Source of the DNA: Pseudovibrio sp. Ad37
Lineage (GTDB): Bacteria > Pseudomonadota > Alphaproteobacteria > Rhizobiales > Stappiaceae
Length of the DNA stretch: 64,000 nucleotides
Assembly: GCF_001623075.1 (NCBI RefSeq)
Contig: NZ_LMCF01000016.1
Span: forward strand, 62,001-126,000
Direction: 5' to 3'
A model generated the notes under the pieces. It was given only the letters and a program-made list of their open reading frames with translations, was not told where the DNA came from and made no database searches. The position numbers and the translations under genes are program-made. Position 1 is the stretch's first letter; each line of letters opens with the position of its first letter. Shown piece by piece: positions 28,448 through 37,691 of this stretch.

Positions 28448-28873
28448 ATGGCGCGTCCATTCCATCTGGCATTTCCGATTGATGATCTGGAACAGACCAA
28501 AACGTTCTACATGGGCGTGCTTGGGTGTAAGCAAGGCCGAGAACTTGAAGGCAAGTGGGTCGATTTTGACCTGTTCGGACACCAGATGTCCGCCCACCTT
28601 CGTGAAAAAACACAGTTTCCCCTTGGAGTCACTGGTGTCGTTGATGGCGACGCTGTGCCCATTCCTCACTTTGGCGTTGTTTTGCCAATGGATGAATGGA
28701 AGATGCTTGCTGATCGACTGAAAACACATGAAACTATTGAATGGTTGCTGGAGCCTAAGATCAGGTTCGAAGGGCAACCGGGAGAGCAGGGAACTTTTTT
28801 CATTAAAGACCCCTCGGGCAATGCTCTCGAATTCAAGGCATTCGCCAGTGACTCCGATATTTTCGCAACCTGA
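28448..28873 (+). CDS. VOC (glyoxalase/dioxygenase fold) family protein
   Basis: A 141-residue single VOC-fold protein. Opening FHLAFPIDDLEQTKTFYMGVLGC is typical, and candidate metal ligands are the His in RPFHLAF, the His in VPIPHFGV and the Glu in NALEFKAF. The ATG at 28448 has AAGGTGAGG upstream. It starts the operon divergent from LysR, with the first nitrilase 11 bases downstream, so it may process the same unknown substrate. Confidence 0.87.
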   Translation: MARPFHLAFPIDDLEQTKTFYMGVLGCKQGRELEGKWVDFDLFGHQMSAHLREKTQFPLGVTGVVDGDAVPIPHFGVVLPMDEWKMLADRLKTHETIEWLLEPKIRFEGQPGEQGTFFIKDPSGNALEFKAFASDSDIFAT

Positions 28874-28883
28874 GTAGATCCCC

Positions 28884-29882
28884 ATGGAAATTTTAGAAGC
28901 AACACATACAACACAAAACCCTGCCGCATCTGACAAGATCAAAGTCGCGCTCGCACAGATCGCTCCGGTCTGGTTGAAGCGCGATGAAACACTGAAAAAA
29001 GTGGCTGATGCGGTAGAACTTGCAGGAAAACAAGGCTGCCAGCTTGTCACCTTTGGCGAAGCGTTGGTTCCGGGCTACCCGTTCTGGATAGAACGCACAG
29101 ACGGTGCACGTTTCAACGACCCGAAGCAAAAAGCAATTTACGCGGAGTATCTTGAGCAAGGCGTCGTGATCGAAGACGGTCACCTGGACGATATTTGCGC
29201 GATTGCGAAAAAGTATAGCATCGCTGTGTATCTCGGTGTCATGGAGCGGGCTGCAAACAGAAGCGGTCATAGTCTCTATTGTTCGCTGGTCTACATCGAC
29301 CAGAATGGTGAGATCGGCTCCTCACACCGCAAACTCCAACCAACCTACGAAGAGCGCCTTGCATGGGCGCCGGGCGACGGCAATGGCTTACGTGTCCATC
29401 CGCTGGGCCGCTTCACCGTAGGTGGTCTCAACTGCTTCGAAAACTGGATGCCTCTGTCCCGTGCTGCTCTTTATGCGCAAGGAGAAGATCTGCACGTCGC
29501 AGTTTGGCCGGGTGGACTGCACAACACCGAAGATACAACCCGCTTTGTTGCCAAAGAAAGCAGAAGCTATGTGATTTCAGTCTCTGGCCTCATGCGACCA
29601 AAGGACTTCCCGGAAGACACGCTGGAGCTTGCAAAGATCCTCGAGAACAGCGATGACTTTCTCGCAAACGGTGGTTCTTGCATCTCTGCGCCAGATGGGT
29701 CTTGGGTTGTTGAGCCACAAGTCGGTAAGGAAGTTCTGATCACAGCAGAACTGGATCATGCCGTGGTACGCGGTGAACGCCAGAACTTTGATCCAACGGG
29801 CCATTACAGCCGACCAGATGTGACGCGCTTGGTCGTTGATCGGAAACGTCAACAACTCGCGGATTTCATCGACGCTGAATAA
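28884..29882 (+). CDS. Nitrilase (carbon-nitrogen hydrolase), copy 1
   Basis: A 332-residue nitrilase-superfamily enzyme. The catalytic triad is E59 in VTFGEALVPGYPFW, K150 in HRKLQPTYEERLAW and C184 in GGLNCFENWMPL. The PGYPFW and CxENxMPL motifs place it in the true nitrilase/cyanide-hydratase branch, hydrolysing nitriles to acid and ammonia. The residue after the Cys is Phe where Trp is usual. A closely similar copy lies 255 bases downstream. Both probably belong to the LysR-controlled cluster. Substrate unknown. Confidence 0.93.
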   Translation: MEILEATHTTQNPAASDKIKVALAQIAPVWLKRDETLKKVADAVELAGKQGCQLVTFGEALVPGYPFWIERTDGARFNDPKQKAIYAEYLEQGVVIEDGHLDDICAIAKKYSIAVYLGVMERAANRSGHSLYCSLVYIDQNGEIGSSHRKLQPTYEERLAWAPGDGNGLRVHPLGRFTVGGLNCFENWMPLSRAALYAQGEDLHVAVWPGGLHNTEDTTRFVAKESRSYVISVSGLMRPKDFPEDTLELAKILENSDDFLANGGSCISAPDGSWVVEPQVGKEVLITAELDHAVVRGERQNFDPTGHYSRPDVTRLVVDRKRQQLADFIDAE

Positions 29883-30137
29883 ATTTAAGTACTCAGGCGG
29901 ATTTATTGGGGCAGGGTTTTGATTAGCTTAGGTTTCTTCTCTCAAAAAATTCAGTAAAGTTGAGTGATCCAACCAGCTACAGGCACCCCTGCCTCATAGT
30001 AAGATCAAGATCTGAAACAATAGAATCTCAAAGCAGGTAGTGCTGACGTGCTTCATTGCCTGAATGATAGACTCTGTTGTTTGCAGCCCCGCCAAACCCG
30101 AGTGTGATCTTCGCATCTGCAAGCTGAGTATTGAATC

Positions 30138-31136
30138 ATGGAAATTTTAGAAGCAACGCATTTATCTCACAATCCGTCCGCATCTGACAAAATCAAAGTC
30201 GCGCTCGCACAGATCGCTCCAGTTTGGCTGAAGCGTGAAGCGACCTTGGACAAAGTGATTGATGCAGTCGAGCTTGCTGGCAAACAGGGCTGCCAGCTTG
30301 TGGCGTTTGGAGAGACACTGGTCCCGGGCTATCCGTTCTGGATAGAACGCACAGACGGTGCTCGCTTCAATGACCCAAAGCAAAAGGCCATGTACGCCAA
30401 ATGCCTTGATCAAGCCGTGGTGATTGAGGACGGTCATCTGGATGCACTTTGCGCTGCGGCGAAGAAACACAGCATCTCAGTCTATCTCGGCGTAATGGAG
30501 CGGGCCGCAAACCGAAGCGGACACAGCCTTTATTGCACGCTGGTCTATATCGACCAGAATGGTGGGATCGGTTCCGCGCATCGCAAATTGCAGCCAAGCT
30601 ATGCAGAACGTCTGGCTTGGGCTCCAGGAGATGGCAACGGCTTACGTGTCCATCCGTTGGGCCGCTTTACGGTTGGTGGTCTGAACTGTGCTGAAAACTG
30701 GATGCCATTGTCACGCGTTGCTCTGTATGCGCAAGGAGAAGACCTGCACGTAGCCGTCTGGCCGGGTGGCCTGCGAAACACAGAGGATCCAACACGTTTT
30801 GTTGCCAAAGAAAGCAGAAGCTACGTGCTGTCAGTCTCAGGGCTGATGCGCGCTGCAGACTTTCCAAAGGATACGCCTGAGCTGGCTGAAATCCTTGAAA
30901 ACAGCGGTGAGTTTCTTGCTGACGGTGGATCTTGCATCGCTGCGCCAGATGGATCCTGGGTGATGGCGCCACAAGTTGGCAAAGAACTCTTGATCACAGC
31001 ACAACTGGACCACGCCTTGGTGCGAGCAGACCGCCAACTCTTTGATCCGACCGGTCATTACAGCCGACCGGATGTTACCCGTCTTGTCGTCGACCGTAAG
31101 CGCCAACAGCTTGCTGAATTCGTCGATTCTGAATAA
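30138..31136 (+). CDS. Nitrilase (carbon-nitrogen hydrolase), copy 2
   Basis: A 332-residue paralogue of the preceding gene, aligning without gaps. The triad is conserved (E59, K150, C184), but the residue after the nucleophile is Ala (GGLNCAENWMPL) instead of Phe in copy 1 and Trp in most nitrilases. Other differences are scattered (near residues 87-91, 103-113 and 240-262), so the copy looks functional and diverged rather than decaying. GAGTA nine bases before the ATG is a weak ribosome site. It likely has a different nitrile preference. Confidence 0.93.
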   Translation: MEILEATHLSHNPSASDKIKVALAQIAPVWLKREATLDKVIDAVELAGKQGCQLVAFGETLVPGYPFWIERTDGARFNDPKQKAMYAKCLDQAVVIEDGHLDALCAAAKKHSISVYLGVMERAANRSGHSLYCTLVYIDQNGGIGSAHRKLQPSYAERLAWAPGDGNGLRVHPLGRFTVGGLNCAENWMPLSRVALYAQGEDLHVAVWPGGLRNTEDPTRFVAKESRSYVLSVSGLMRAADFPKDTPELAEILENSGEFLADGGSCIAAPDGSWVMAPQVGKELLITAQLDHALVRADRQLFDPTGHYSRPDVTRLVVDRKRQQLAEFVDSE

Positions 31137-31225
31137 AACAAAAACCAGATTGATATATTACAGCGTGTTTAACAGATGGGCCTGCTGGGTCTCAAATAAG
31201 AATACGCTCAACAATGGAGTGCTGC

Positions 31226-32170
31226 ATGAACCTGGTCTTATCTCTCAAAAGCTTCAACGAACCTGAGTGGATCGACCGTTTGCTGGCGCTTCTTCCCAAT
31301 CGAAAGATCGAGGGTTGGAACGGGGGTGTATCTGAGCCAGAAAAAGCAGAGTATCTCCTTGCTTGGAAGCCGGATCCTGCCGCCTTTTCCGCGCTGCCCA
31401 ACCTCAAAGTAATCTTCTCGCTAGGGGCTGGTGTCGACCATTTGACCTCGTTGCCAGAGCTCCCCAGCCTCCCGTTGGTTCGGATTGTTGATCCAGATCT
31501 CACCAGTCGCATGACAGAATGGGTGGTCTTCCAAACGTTACTCCACCATCGTCAACACCTGACTTACGCGGCTCAGCAAGAAGCAGGTGTTTGGAATGGA
31601 CACAGGCAGTGGGCAGCAAAAGATGTGCGCGTTGGTATTCTGGGGCTTGGTGAGCTGGGTTTAGATTCAGCAAAAGCACTCAAAGCGCTGGGCTTCAACG
31701 TTGCCGGCTGGTCTCGCACGCCAAAAGATGCTGACGGTATTGAGAGCTTTTCCGGTGAAGACCAGCTGGAGCCGTTTTTGAATCGCACAGACATTCTGGT
31801 CAATCTGTTGCCCTCCACACCTGCCACACACAAGCTGGTAAATGCAGACCGGTTGGCCATGTTGTCTCATACCGGAGCGTTAGGTGGTCCTGTTTACATC
31901 AACGCCGGACGCGGGGCGACTCAGGATGAAACCGCGATCGATGCGGCTCTGACATCCGGCCAGCTCAAAGGCGCAAGCCTTGACGTGTTCGCTATTGAGC
32001 CTCTGGTGGACACAAGTCCTCTTTGGCAACAGAAAAACTGCATCATCACGCCACATGTCGCGGCTGAGAGCGACCTGCAAGCTCTTTCAGAATATGTTGC
32101 GCAGCAAATCAAGGGCTTTGAACGTGGTGACGCGCTCGAAAACCTCGTCGACCTTGATGTTGGATACTAG
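31226..32170 (+). CDS. Glyoxylate/hydroxypyruvate reductase A-like dehydrogenase
   Basis: A 314-residue D-2-hydroxyacid dehydrogenase of the GhrA branch. The NAD(P) Rossmann motif is ILGLGELGLDSAKALKALGFNVAGWSR, with catalytic Arg in INAGRGATQDE, Glu in LDVFAIEPL and His in TPHVAAESD. The ATG at 31226 has TGGAGTG upstream. It lies 89 bases after the second nitrilase and may reduce a 2-oxo acid produced from the nitrilase product; this link is inference. Confidence 0.9.
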   Translation: MNLVLSLKSFNEPEWIDRLLALLPNRKIEGWNGGVSEPEKAEYLLAWKPDPAAFSALPNLKVIFSLGAGVDHLTSLPELPSLPLVRIVDPDLTSRMTEWVVFQTLLHHRQHLTYAAQQEAGVWNGHRQWAAKDVRVGILGLGELGLDSAKALKALGFNVAGWSRTPKDADGIESFSGEDQLEPFLNRTDILVNLLPSTPATHKLVNADRLAMLSHTGALGGPVYINAGRGATQDETAIDAALTSGQLKGASLDVFAIEPLVDTSPLWQQKNCIITPHVAAESDLQALSEYVAQQIKGFERGDALENLVDLDVGY

Positions 32171-32302
32171 GTTTATCAAATTCTTGATGAAACCTTAGTT
32201 TAGAGTGCCAAATATCTGAAGAAGTTGAGTGCGCGGATCAATCTAAGGTTTAGCTGCTAGGGGTAGCATCAAACACAACTATAACAATTAGATTGTGACC
32301 TG

Positions 32303-32518
32303 ATGCTCTCCATACTCCGAGGTTTGTTCCAGCGAGATCTGGGCAGCGCGACTATTGAATTCAGCCTCATCTCCGGCCTCATTGCTCTGGCGATTCTTGC
32401 CATGGTGTCCGCGCCAACGCTCACCAACTCCTCCTTTATTGCTGAGAATGCGACTTCGCAGCCCAATGCAGCCGAGCCCGATCTTCAATTGTGGGAACTC
32501 GTGAAACCAAACAATTAA
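32303..32518 (+). CDS. Flp-like type IVb pilin
   Basis: A 71-residue prepilin. A short basic leader ends at G14 and is followed by SATIEFSLISGLIALAILAMVS: the class III prepilin site with Glu at +5 and a hydrophobic N-helix. Phe replaces the usual Tyr at +6. The mature chain would be about 57 residues, as expected for Flp. It directly precedes the prepilin peptidase gene and the tad operon. The ribosome site is weak, and the polar tail NATSQPNAAEPDLQLWELVKP is longer than in many Flp pilins. Confidence 0.78.
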   Translation: MLSILRGLFQRDLGSATIEFSLISGLIALAILAMVSAPTLTNSSFIAENATSQPNAAEPDLQLWELVKPNN

Positions 32519-32627
32519 ATTTGTAAATAAATGAGTTTTAACGAGATAAAAATATCAGGTGTTAAGGCCTTCTTTGGAATTACCCCTGCAAAACCTTAAC
32601 ATGGTATTTGTTGGGGGAGATCACGAC

Positions 32628-33140
32628 ATGATTGCAAATGGACTACTGATCATTTTTCCATTGCTGCTTGCAATCGCTGCATTCTTTGATCTCTTCACAA
32701 TGACGATTCCAAATAAGCTCAACCTGATTATTGTCGTTGCCTTTGTCAGTTTAGCTTTCATATCGCAATTACCCTTGGAACAGGTCGGCATGAGCTTCGC
32801 ACTCGGGCTCAGCGTGATGGTTGTCGGCTTCGGATTGTTCGCGCTCGGTGTCATGGGCGGCGGAGATGTGAAGTTTCTCGCCGCAAACTCTCTTTGGCTC
32901 GGCCTTTCGATGAACATGCTGGACTTCATTTTGCTGACCAGCATTTATGGCGGTGCATTAACGCTTGTTATCTTGGCCTTGCGCAAGGTTCCGTACTTCC
33001 CGCAGTTCATGCATGGGCAAGAATGGCTCTTAAGATTGCATGACAGAAAAGCAGGTGTCCCATACGGGATTGCAATCGCAATTGCGGGGATTCAGGTGTA
33101 CCCGAATACCTTCTGGTTTGCTCAAATTCCAACTTTCTGA
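32628..33140 (+). CDS. cpaA: Prepilin peptidase CpaA/TadV
   Basis: A 170-residue A24 aspartic peptidase of the inner membrane that cleaves Flp and TadE/F prepilins. Catalytic Asp residues are in AAFFDLFTMTIPNKL and GVMGGGDVKFLAA (GxGD-type motif). Six transmembrane segments are visible. The ATG at 32628 with GGGGGAG upstream gives normal family length; earlier in-frame ATGs at 32601 and 32559 lack support. It sits between the Flp-like pilin gene and cpaB. Confidence 0.92.
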   Translation: MIANGLLIIFPLLLAIAAFFDLFTMTIPNKLNLIIVVAFVSLAFISQLPLEQVGMSFALGLSVMVVGFGLFALGVMGGGDVKFLAANSLWLGLSMNMLDFILLTSIYGGALTLVILALRKVPYFPQFMHGQEWLLRLHDRKAGVPYGIAIAIAGIQVYPNTFWFAQIPTF

Positions 33141-33300
33141 GCATTTCACGAGCAAATCATCTTAGTAAAGTATTAATGTTTTAAACTAGTGTGCTTTCAC
33201 TAGCGCTAACCTATTGCTGTTCATGCATATTCCTAATTTGACTCTATGCACATAAGTAAAAAATACAAATGTAGTAATGTTACGGAATATTAACTATGTC

Positions 33301-33329
33301 TTGACAGTTTTTGCTCAAATTAAGGTTAA
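33301..33329 (+). promoter_or_regulatory. Possible promoter of the cpaB-tadC operon
   Basis: TTGACA at 33301 is a perfect -35 box. The best -10 candidates 17-19 bases on (GGTTAA, TTAACG) are weak. It lies in the AT-rich 230-base gap before cpaB, the natural place for the main tad promoter. Confidence 0.35.
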
Positions 33330-33370
33330 CGAATGCTGTTAAGCTAAATCTCTTAGAGGGTGGGTGCCAC

Positions 33371-34150
33371 ATGAAGGCCTCCAGATTACTAGTTTTAATT
33401 ATTGCTTTAAGCGCCGGTGGGTTGGCCGCCTGGTTGAACCTGTCTTCCGGTTCCCGGGAGCAGTCACCAACCATTGTTGTGCAGGAACAAGAGATACCGT
33501 CACTGGAAATTCTTGTTGCAGCGCAAGACCTCAAAGTCGGCACCTCTCTAACAAAGGGTGACTTAGCCTGGGCTAAGTGGCCAGAAGAGTCTGTATCTGA
33601 CGGTGTAATCTTGCGCCGCTCAAGTCCAAATGCAAACAACGAGTTTCTGGGGCAGATCATCAAAGCAGCGATGTTCGGCGGGGAACCAATTCGCGCAGAG
33701 CGTCTCATCGATACGGATAAAGGCTTCCTGGCAGCGATCCTCCCAAAAGGAAAGCGCGCCGTTGCTGTTCCGGTTGACGCAGTCTCTACCGCAGGTGGTT
33801 TCATCCTTCCCGGAGACAAAGTCGATGTGCTGGTTACCATGCAAGCCAAGAAACGCGAAGACGGCTTCATCAGTGAAACGCTCCTCGAGAACATTAAGGT
33901 GCTCGCCATCGATACCACGACAGCCTCTGAAAATAGTGAGAAGGCGATGTCGCCAGACCAGACCGCTACACTGGAACTCTTGCCTCACGAGGCTGAGACT
34001 ATCGCTCGCGCAACCCAGATGGGAACTCTCTCGCTCTCATTGCGCAGCGCAGCAGATTCCAGAGACGGTTTGAAGCAACCACCCCGCGTCAAAGGTGGTG
34101 TGAAGTTCGTAAAGTACGGGATTGCCTCCCAGTCTGTTAACGGAAATTAG
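33371..34150 (+). CDS. cpaB: Flp pilus assembly protein CpaB/RcpC
   Basis: A 259-residue periplasmic protein with an N-terminal membrane anchor (ASRLLVLIIALSAGGLAAWL) and a SAF/antifreeze-like domain (EILVAAQDLKVGTSLTKGDLAWAKWP) followed by AVAVPVDAVSTAGGFILPGDKVDVL, the conserved RcpC core. It supports the secretin in the outer envelope. The start at 33371 follows GAGGGTGGG. First gene of a compact run through tadC. Confidence 0.93.
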   Translation: MKASRLLVLIIALSAGGLAAWLNLSSGSREQSPTIVVQEQEIPSLEILVAAQDLKVGTSLTKGDLAWAKWPEESVSDGVILRRSSPNANNEFLGQIIKAAMFGGEPIRAERLIDTDKGFLAAILPKGKRAVAVPVDAVSTAGGFILPGDKVDVLVTMQAKKREDGFISETLLENIKVLAIDTTTASENSEKAMSPDQTATLELLPHEAETIARATQMGTLSLSLRSAADSRDGLKQPPRVKGGVKFVKYGIASQSVNGN

Positions 34151-34160
34151 TAGGTAAACT

Positions 34161-35612
34161 ATGGTTTTTCATCGACAAATTAGTCTGGCGAGAAGTTTAC
34201 CGCAAAAATGTCGCCTCAATAGAACTCTTATGCAGTTCCTTCTGATTTTTGCTCTAGTGCTTGTAGGACCGCAGATCTCATTCGCTCAAAGCAATTTCGA
34301 AGCGACTGTGGAAGTCACCTCTCAGCATCGCGGAAAAGTTCGCCAGCTGAATGTTGGTGAGGGCAGATCTATCGTCCTCAATACAAACGAGGAAGTCCGT
34401 GATGTCCTTGTCTCGAATCCAGAAATTGCAGATGCTGTTGTTCGCACCAGAACCCGCGTTTTTGTCTTCGGAAACAAGATAGGTCAGGCGTCATTGGTTC
34501 TGTTCGGCAATGGTGGCCGCCAACTGGCATCGTTTAACCTAAGCGTACAGCCTGATCCGTCAGGCCTGGTCGAACTCATCAAACGATTGCTGCCAAACTC
34601 TGCAATCAATGCAGACATCGTCAATCAAAGCGTTGTCCTCTCGGGAACAGCAATCTCCGCCCTCGAAGCACAACAGGCCTACGATATCGCGCTGAAGTTT
34701 GTGGGTAACGATGAAAGAAAGATCGTCAACACAATTGCAGTCGCCGAGAAAGATCAAGTCCAGCTCAAAGTAACAGTTGCTGAAGTCAACCGGACGACGA
34801 TTAAGCAGCTTGGTGTTAACCTTCAGGGTTCACTCAAAATCGGCGCACTTGATGTCAATTTTAACACCTCACCTGCTTATAATGTCAATCCTTCTGCTGT
34901 GAATGCCGGGTCTCTTGTCGGGAAGCTGGGATTTGATGGCGGTACGTTCAATCCGACAGTCAAAGCGCTTGAACGTGAAGGCGTTATGAGAACGCTTGCA
35001 GAGCCAACACTGGTGGCGGTCTCAGGTGAAAACGCCAGCTTCCTCGCCGGTGGTGAGTTCCCGATCCCGGTTGCTTACGAAGATAATAAGGTAAGCCTTG
35101 AGTTTAAACATTTTGGTGTTGGGTTGGATTTCACTCCTGTTGTTCTTTCCGGAGGACGCATCAAACTGCGAGTAAAAACCGAAGTCAGTGAGTTGAGTTC
35201 TGAAGGGGCTGTAAGTATCGCGGGCGCTATCGCTGTTTCCGCGCTTAAAGTGCGCCGCGCAGAATCTACACTAGAACTCCCTTCCGGAGGCACCTTGGTA
35301 ATGGCAGGCCTTCTGAAGCAGAATTATGGGCAGGAGATTGACGGGATACCTGGCTTAAAGAATATCCCAATTCTCGGTACCATGTTTAAGAGCCGCGATT
35401 ATATCAATCGCCAAACTGAGCTTGTAATTTTTGTGACGCCTTATGTTGTGAGACCAATCGCGCGATCTCAAGTTGCGCGACCTGATGATAATTTTGCAGC
35501 ACCAAGTGATCAGTCAACAATCTTTTTAAACCAATTAAGCCGGATTTACAGGGGAACAGACGCTCCTGTGAAAGGGAATTATCACGGCAAAATTGGCTAC
35601 ATTTACGAGTGA
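34161..35612 (+). CDS. cpaC: Outer-membrane secretin CpaC/RcpA
   Basis: A 483-residue type II/IV secretin-family protein. A long signal region ends at SFAQ. An N-terminal domain of the T2SS/T3SS_N type follows (GRSIVLNTNEEVRDVLVSNPEIADAVV...VFVFGNKIGQASLVLF), then a BON-like segment and the secretin core with EGVMRTLAEPTLVAVSGENASFLAGGEFPIPV and GIPGLKNIPILGTMFKSRDY. It forms the pilus channel. Its stop overlaps the cpaD frame. Confidence 0.95.
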   Translation: MVFHRQISLARSLPQKCRLNRTLMQFLLIFALVLVGPQISFAQSNFEATVEVTSQHRGKVRQLNVGEGRSIVLNTNEEVRDVLVSNPEIADAVVRTRTRVFVFGNKIGQASLVLFGNGGRQLASFNLSVQPDPSGLVELIKRLLPNSAINADIVNQSVVLSGTAISALEAQQAYDIALKFVGNDERKIVNTIAVAEKDQVQLKVTVAEVNRTTIKQLGVNLQGSLKIGALDVNFNTSPAYNVNPSAVNAGSLVGKLGFDGGTFNPTVKALEREGVMRTLAEPTLVAVSGENASFLAGGEFPIPVAYEDNKVSLEFKHFGVGLDFTPVVLSGGRIKLRVKTEVSELSSEGAVSIAGAIAVSALKVRRAESTLELPSGGTLVMAGLLKQNYGQEIDGIPGLKNIPILGTMFKSRDYINRQTELVIFVTPYVVRPIARSQVARPDDNFAAPSDQSTIFLNQLSRIYRGTDAPVKGNYHGKIGYIYE

Positions 35613-35623
35613 GGACAAGAGAA

Positions 35624-36358
35624 ATGAATACCCTACTGTCACCCACTTTGAAATGCGTACGCAAATTGAGAGAAGCTTCAGTAGTGCTCGGCACTGTTGC
35701 TATGCTTGGAGCATGTCAGTCACAACCATCATATGTTGAACATCAGTCGATTGCAGATTTTGACTATCGGAAAAGGCATCCGATTGTCATTACAGAAGCG
35801 CCTGAAAACTTTGATATTCCCATAGCTGGTGAGACGCGCAATTTGAACGGGTCCATGAAAACGGCCATTGCTGCGTTCGGCAAACAAGCAGACATAGATG
35901 GAAATGGATTTGTTGAAGTTTTGACACCATCAGGTTCAGCGAATGAAATTGCAGCAAAAACGGTTTCTCCTCAGATCCGTGCGGCTTTAAAAAAGGGCGG
36001 GGTAGCTGCAGATCACATTGTTATGAGGAGTTATGCGATATCAGATATGGTTGCATCGGCACCTGTCCGGCTCTCATTTATGCGAATTAAAGGTGTTGTT
36101 CGTGATTGCGGCAATTGGCCTGAGGCAATGGTCGGTGATAGCCAAAACGCGGATTACTACAATTTTGGATGTGCTTCACAGTCAAACCTAGCCGCCATGG
36201 TGGATAATCCAAGTGATCTGTTGCGGCCACGTCCATTGGGTCCAGGTGATCCAGCAAGAACAAATGTTATCCTGACAAACAACCGTTCGGGTGCTGTAAC
36301 AGCAGGTGAATACAAAACTGGCGTCGGGGCAAGTGTTTCAACCGTTGGACAGAATTAG
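35624..36358 (+). CDS. cpaD: Pilus assembly lipoprotein CpaD
   Basis: A 244-residue protein with a lipoprotein signal peptide ending in the lipobox LGAC. The family segment FDYRKRHPIVITEAPENFDIPI and a porin-like (OmpA-type) middle with SGSANEIAAKTVSPQIRAALKKGG are visible, ending with FGCASQSNLAAMVDNPSDLLRPRP. It helps the secretin assemble. The ATG at 35624 with GAGGA eight bases upstream is chosen over GTG 35609. Confidence 0.93.
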   Translation: MNTLLSPTLKCVRKLREASVVLGTVAMLGACQSQPSYVEHQSIADFDYRKRHPIVITEAPENFDIPIAGETRNLNGSMKTAIAAFGKQADIDGNGFVEVLTPSGSANEIAAKTVSPQIRAALKKGGVAADHIVMRSYAISDMVASAPVRLSFMRIKGVVRDCGNWPEAMVGDSQNADYYNFGCASQSNLAAMVDNPSDLLRPRPLGPGDPARTNVILTNNRSGAVTAGEYKTGVGASVSTVGQN

Positions 36359-37650
36359 TGGGCCAAAATATGAGTGATTTTGTACATTCTAAATTGGATG
36401 TTGAACAGAACCATAATGTATCTGGTCAGCTTTCTACTTCAGACTTTAATCTTGTTAGTATTCCGCGGATTTCAGTACAGGCCTTTTGCTTGGATTCTCA
36501 AACTGCAGAGACAGTTCAGAAGGCGAGTATAGATCGTCGGATGTCCAAGACACACACCATGGTGCGGCAAGGAGGTATCGCAGCAGCTGTTGAGACATTC
36601 CAAAATGCGGCTACCCCCAATTTTCTCATAGTAGAGTCACTTGCAAGCTCAAGTGAAATGATCGAAGAGCTTGATCGACTTGCTGAGGTCTGTGATGCCG
36701 GTACCAATGTGTTGGTTGTAGGGCGTGTTAATGATGTGAGCCTTTATCGTGCGCTTATTTATCGAGGCGTAGGAGAATACATCGTTGGGCCCATTGATAT
36801 CGCGCAGCTTATCAATACGATTGGTCAGTTTTACGCAAATACTGACGCGGAACCCTTCGGTCGAACTGTGGCTGTGATCGGTGCTAAAGGTGGGTGTGGT
36901 GCATCGTCAGTTGCACACAATTTGTCTTGGTCAATTGCGAAAACACTCGACAACGATGTTGCAATTGCTGATTTGGATTTGCCATTTGGAACGGCAGGTT
37001 TAGATTTTAATCAAGACCCACTGCAAGGCATATTGGAAGCAATCGCATCTCCTGAGCGGCTTGATGACACGTTACTGGATCGCCTTCTTGCCAAATGTAA
37101 TGACCGTCTCAGATTGTTAGCAGCACCAGCTACGCTTGATCAAACCTACGACTTTGACACTGAGAAGTTTGATCAGGTTATTGAGGTCATGCAAAAAGGA
37201 ACGCCAACTGTCGTTCTTGACTTACCGCACACATGGAACAGCTGGGTTCGGCATATCCTTGCTCAAGTAGATGAAGTTCTGATCGTAGCTGAGCCTGACT
37301 TAGCAAACCTTCGAAATGCAAAAAACCTGGTCGACAGCATTGGTCAACTTCGACCAAATGACACAAAACCATATTTGGTTTTGAACAAGGTTGGCATTCC
37401 GAAGCGACCAGAAATTAAGCCCGATGAGTTTAGTAGTGCTTTAGATGTGGTTTCTTTAGCGGTAATGCCGTTTGAGCCTGCATTGTTTGGGACTGCATCC
37501 AACAATGGTCAGATGATTGCAGAGTTTGATAGCAAACACGCTGTTGCAGGTTTATTTGAAGAGATTGCAGCCAAGGTCACGGGCAAGGCTGAAACGTATA
37601 CAAAAAACAAGTCGCTCATCGCATCTCTCATTAAAAAAGTCCGCAAATAG
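36358..37650 (+). CDS. cpaE: Pilus assembly protein CpaE/TadZ (ParA-like ATPase)
   Basis: A 430-residue protein with an N-terminal degenerate receiver-like domain (to about residue 155) and a C-terminal MinD/ParA ATPase. The deviant Walker A reads GAKGGCGASSVAHNL, with ADLDLPFGTAGLDF as the switch region. CpaE/TadZ localises the pilus machine at the pole. The GTG start overlaps the cpaD stop by one base and has GGAC eight bases upstream; ATG 36370 is the alternative. The gene is AT-richer than the flanking housekeeping genes. Confidence 0.93.
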   Translation: MGQNMSDFVHSKLDVEQNHNVSGQLSTSDFNLVSIPRISVQAFCLDSQTAETVQKASIDRRMSKTHTMVRQGGIAAAVETFQNAATPNFLIVESLASSSEMIEELDRLAEVCDAGTNVLVVGRVNDVSLYRALIYRGVGEYIVGPIDIAQLINTIGQFYANTDAEPFGRTVAVIGAKGGCGASSVAHNLSWSIAKTLDNDVAIADLDLPFGTAGLDFNQDPLQGILEAIASPERLDDTLLDRLLAKCNDRLRLLAAPATLDQTYDFDTEKFDQVIEVMQKGTPTVVLDLPHTWNSWVRHILAQVDEVLIVAEPDLANLRNAKNLVDSIGQLRPNDTKPYLVLNKVGIPKRPEIKPDEFSSALDVVSLAVMPFEPALFGTASNNGQMIAEFDSKHAVAGLFEEIAAKVTGKAETYTKNKSLIASLIKKVRK

Positions 37651-37691
37651 TCCTCTGGTTGATTTTGTGCTGATTTCAAAGGCGGAAGAAT

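Larger units (their letters stand above)
28884..31136 (+). repeat. Tandem duplication of a nitrilase gene
   Basis: Two equally long (999-base) genes at 28884-29882 and 30138-31136 in direct orientation. By my hand comparison about 50 of 332 residues differ (about 85% identity). The 255-base spacer has no ORF and only a small hairpin (AGGCA/TGCCT near 29981). Confidence 0.9.
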
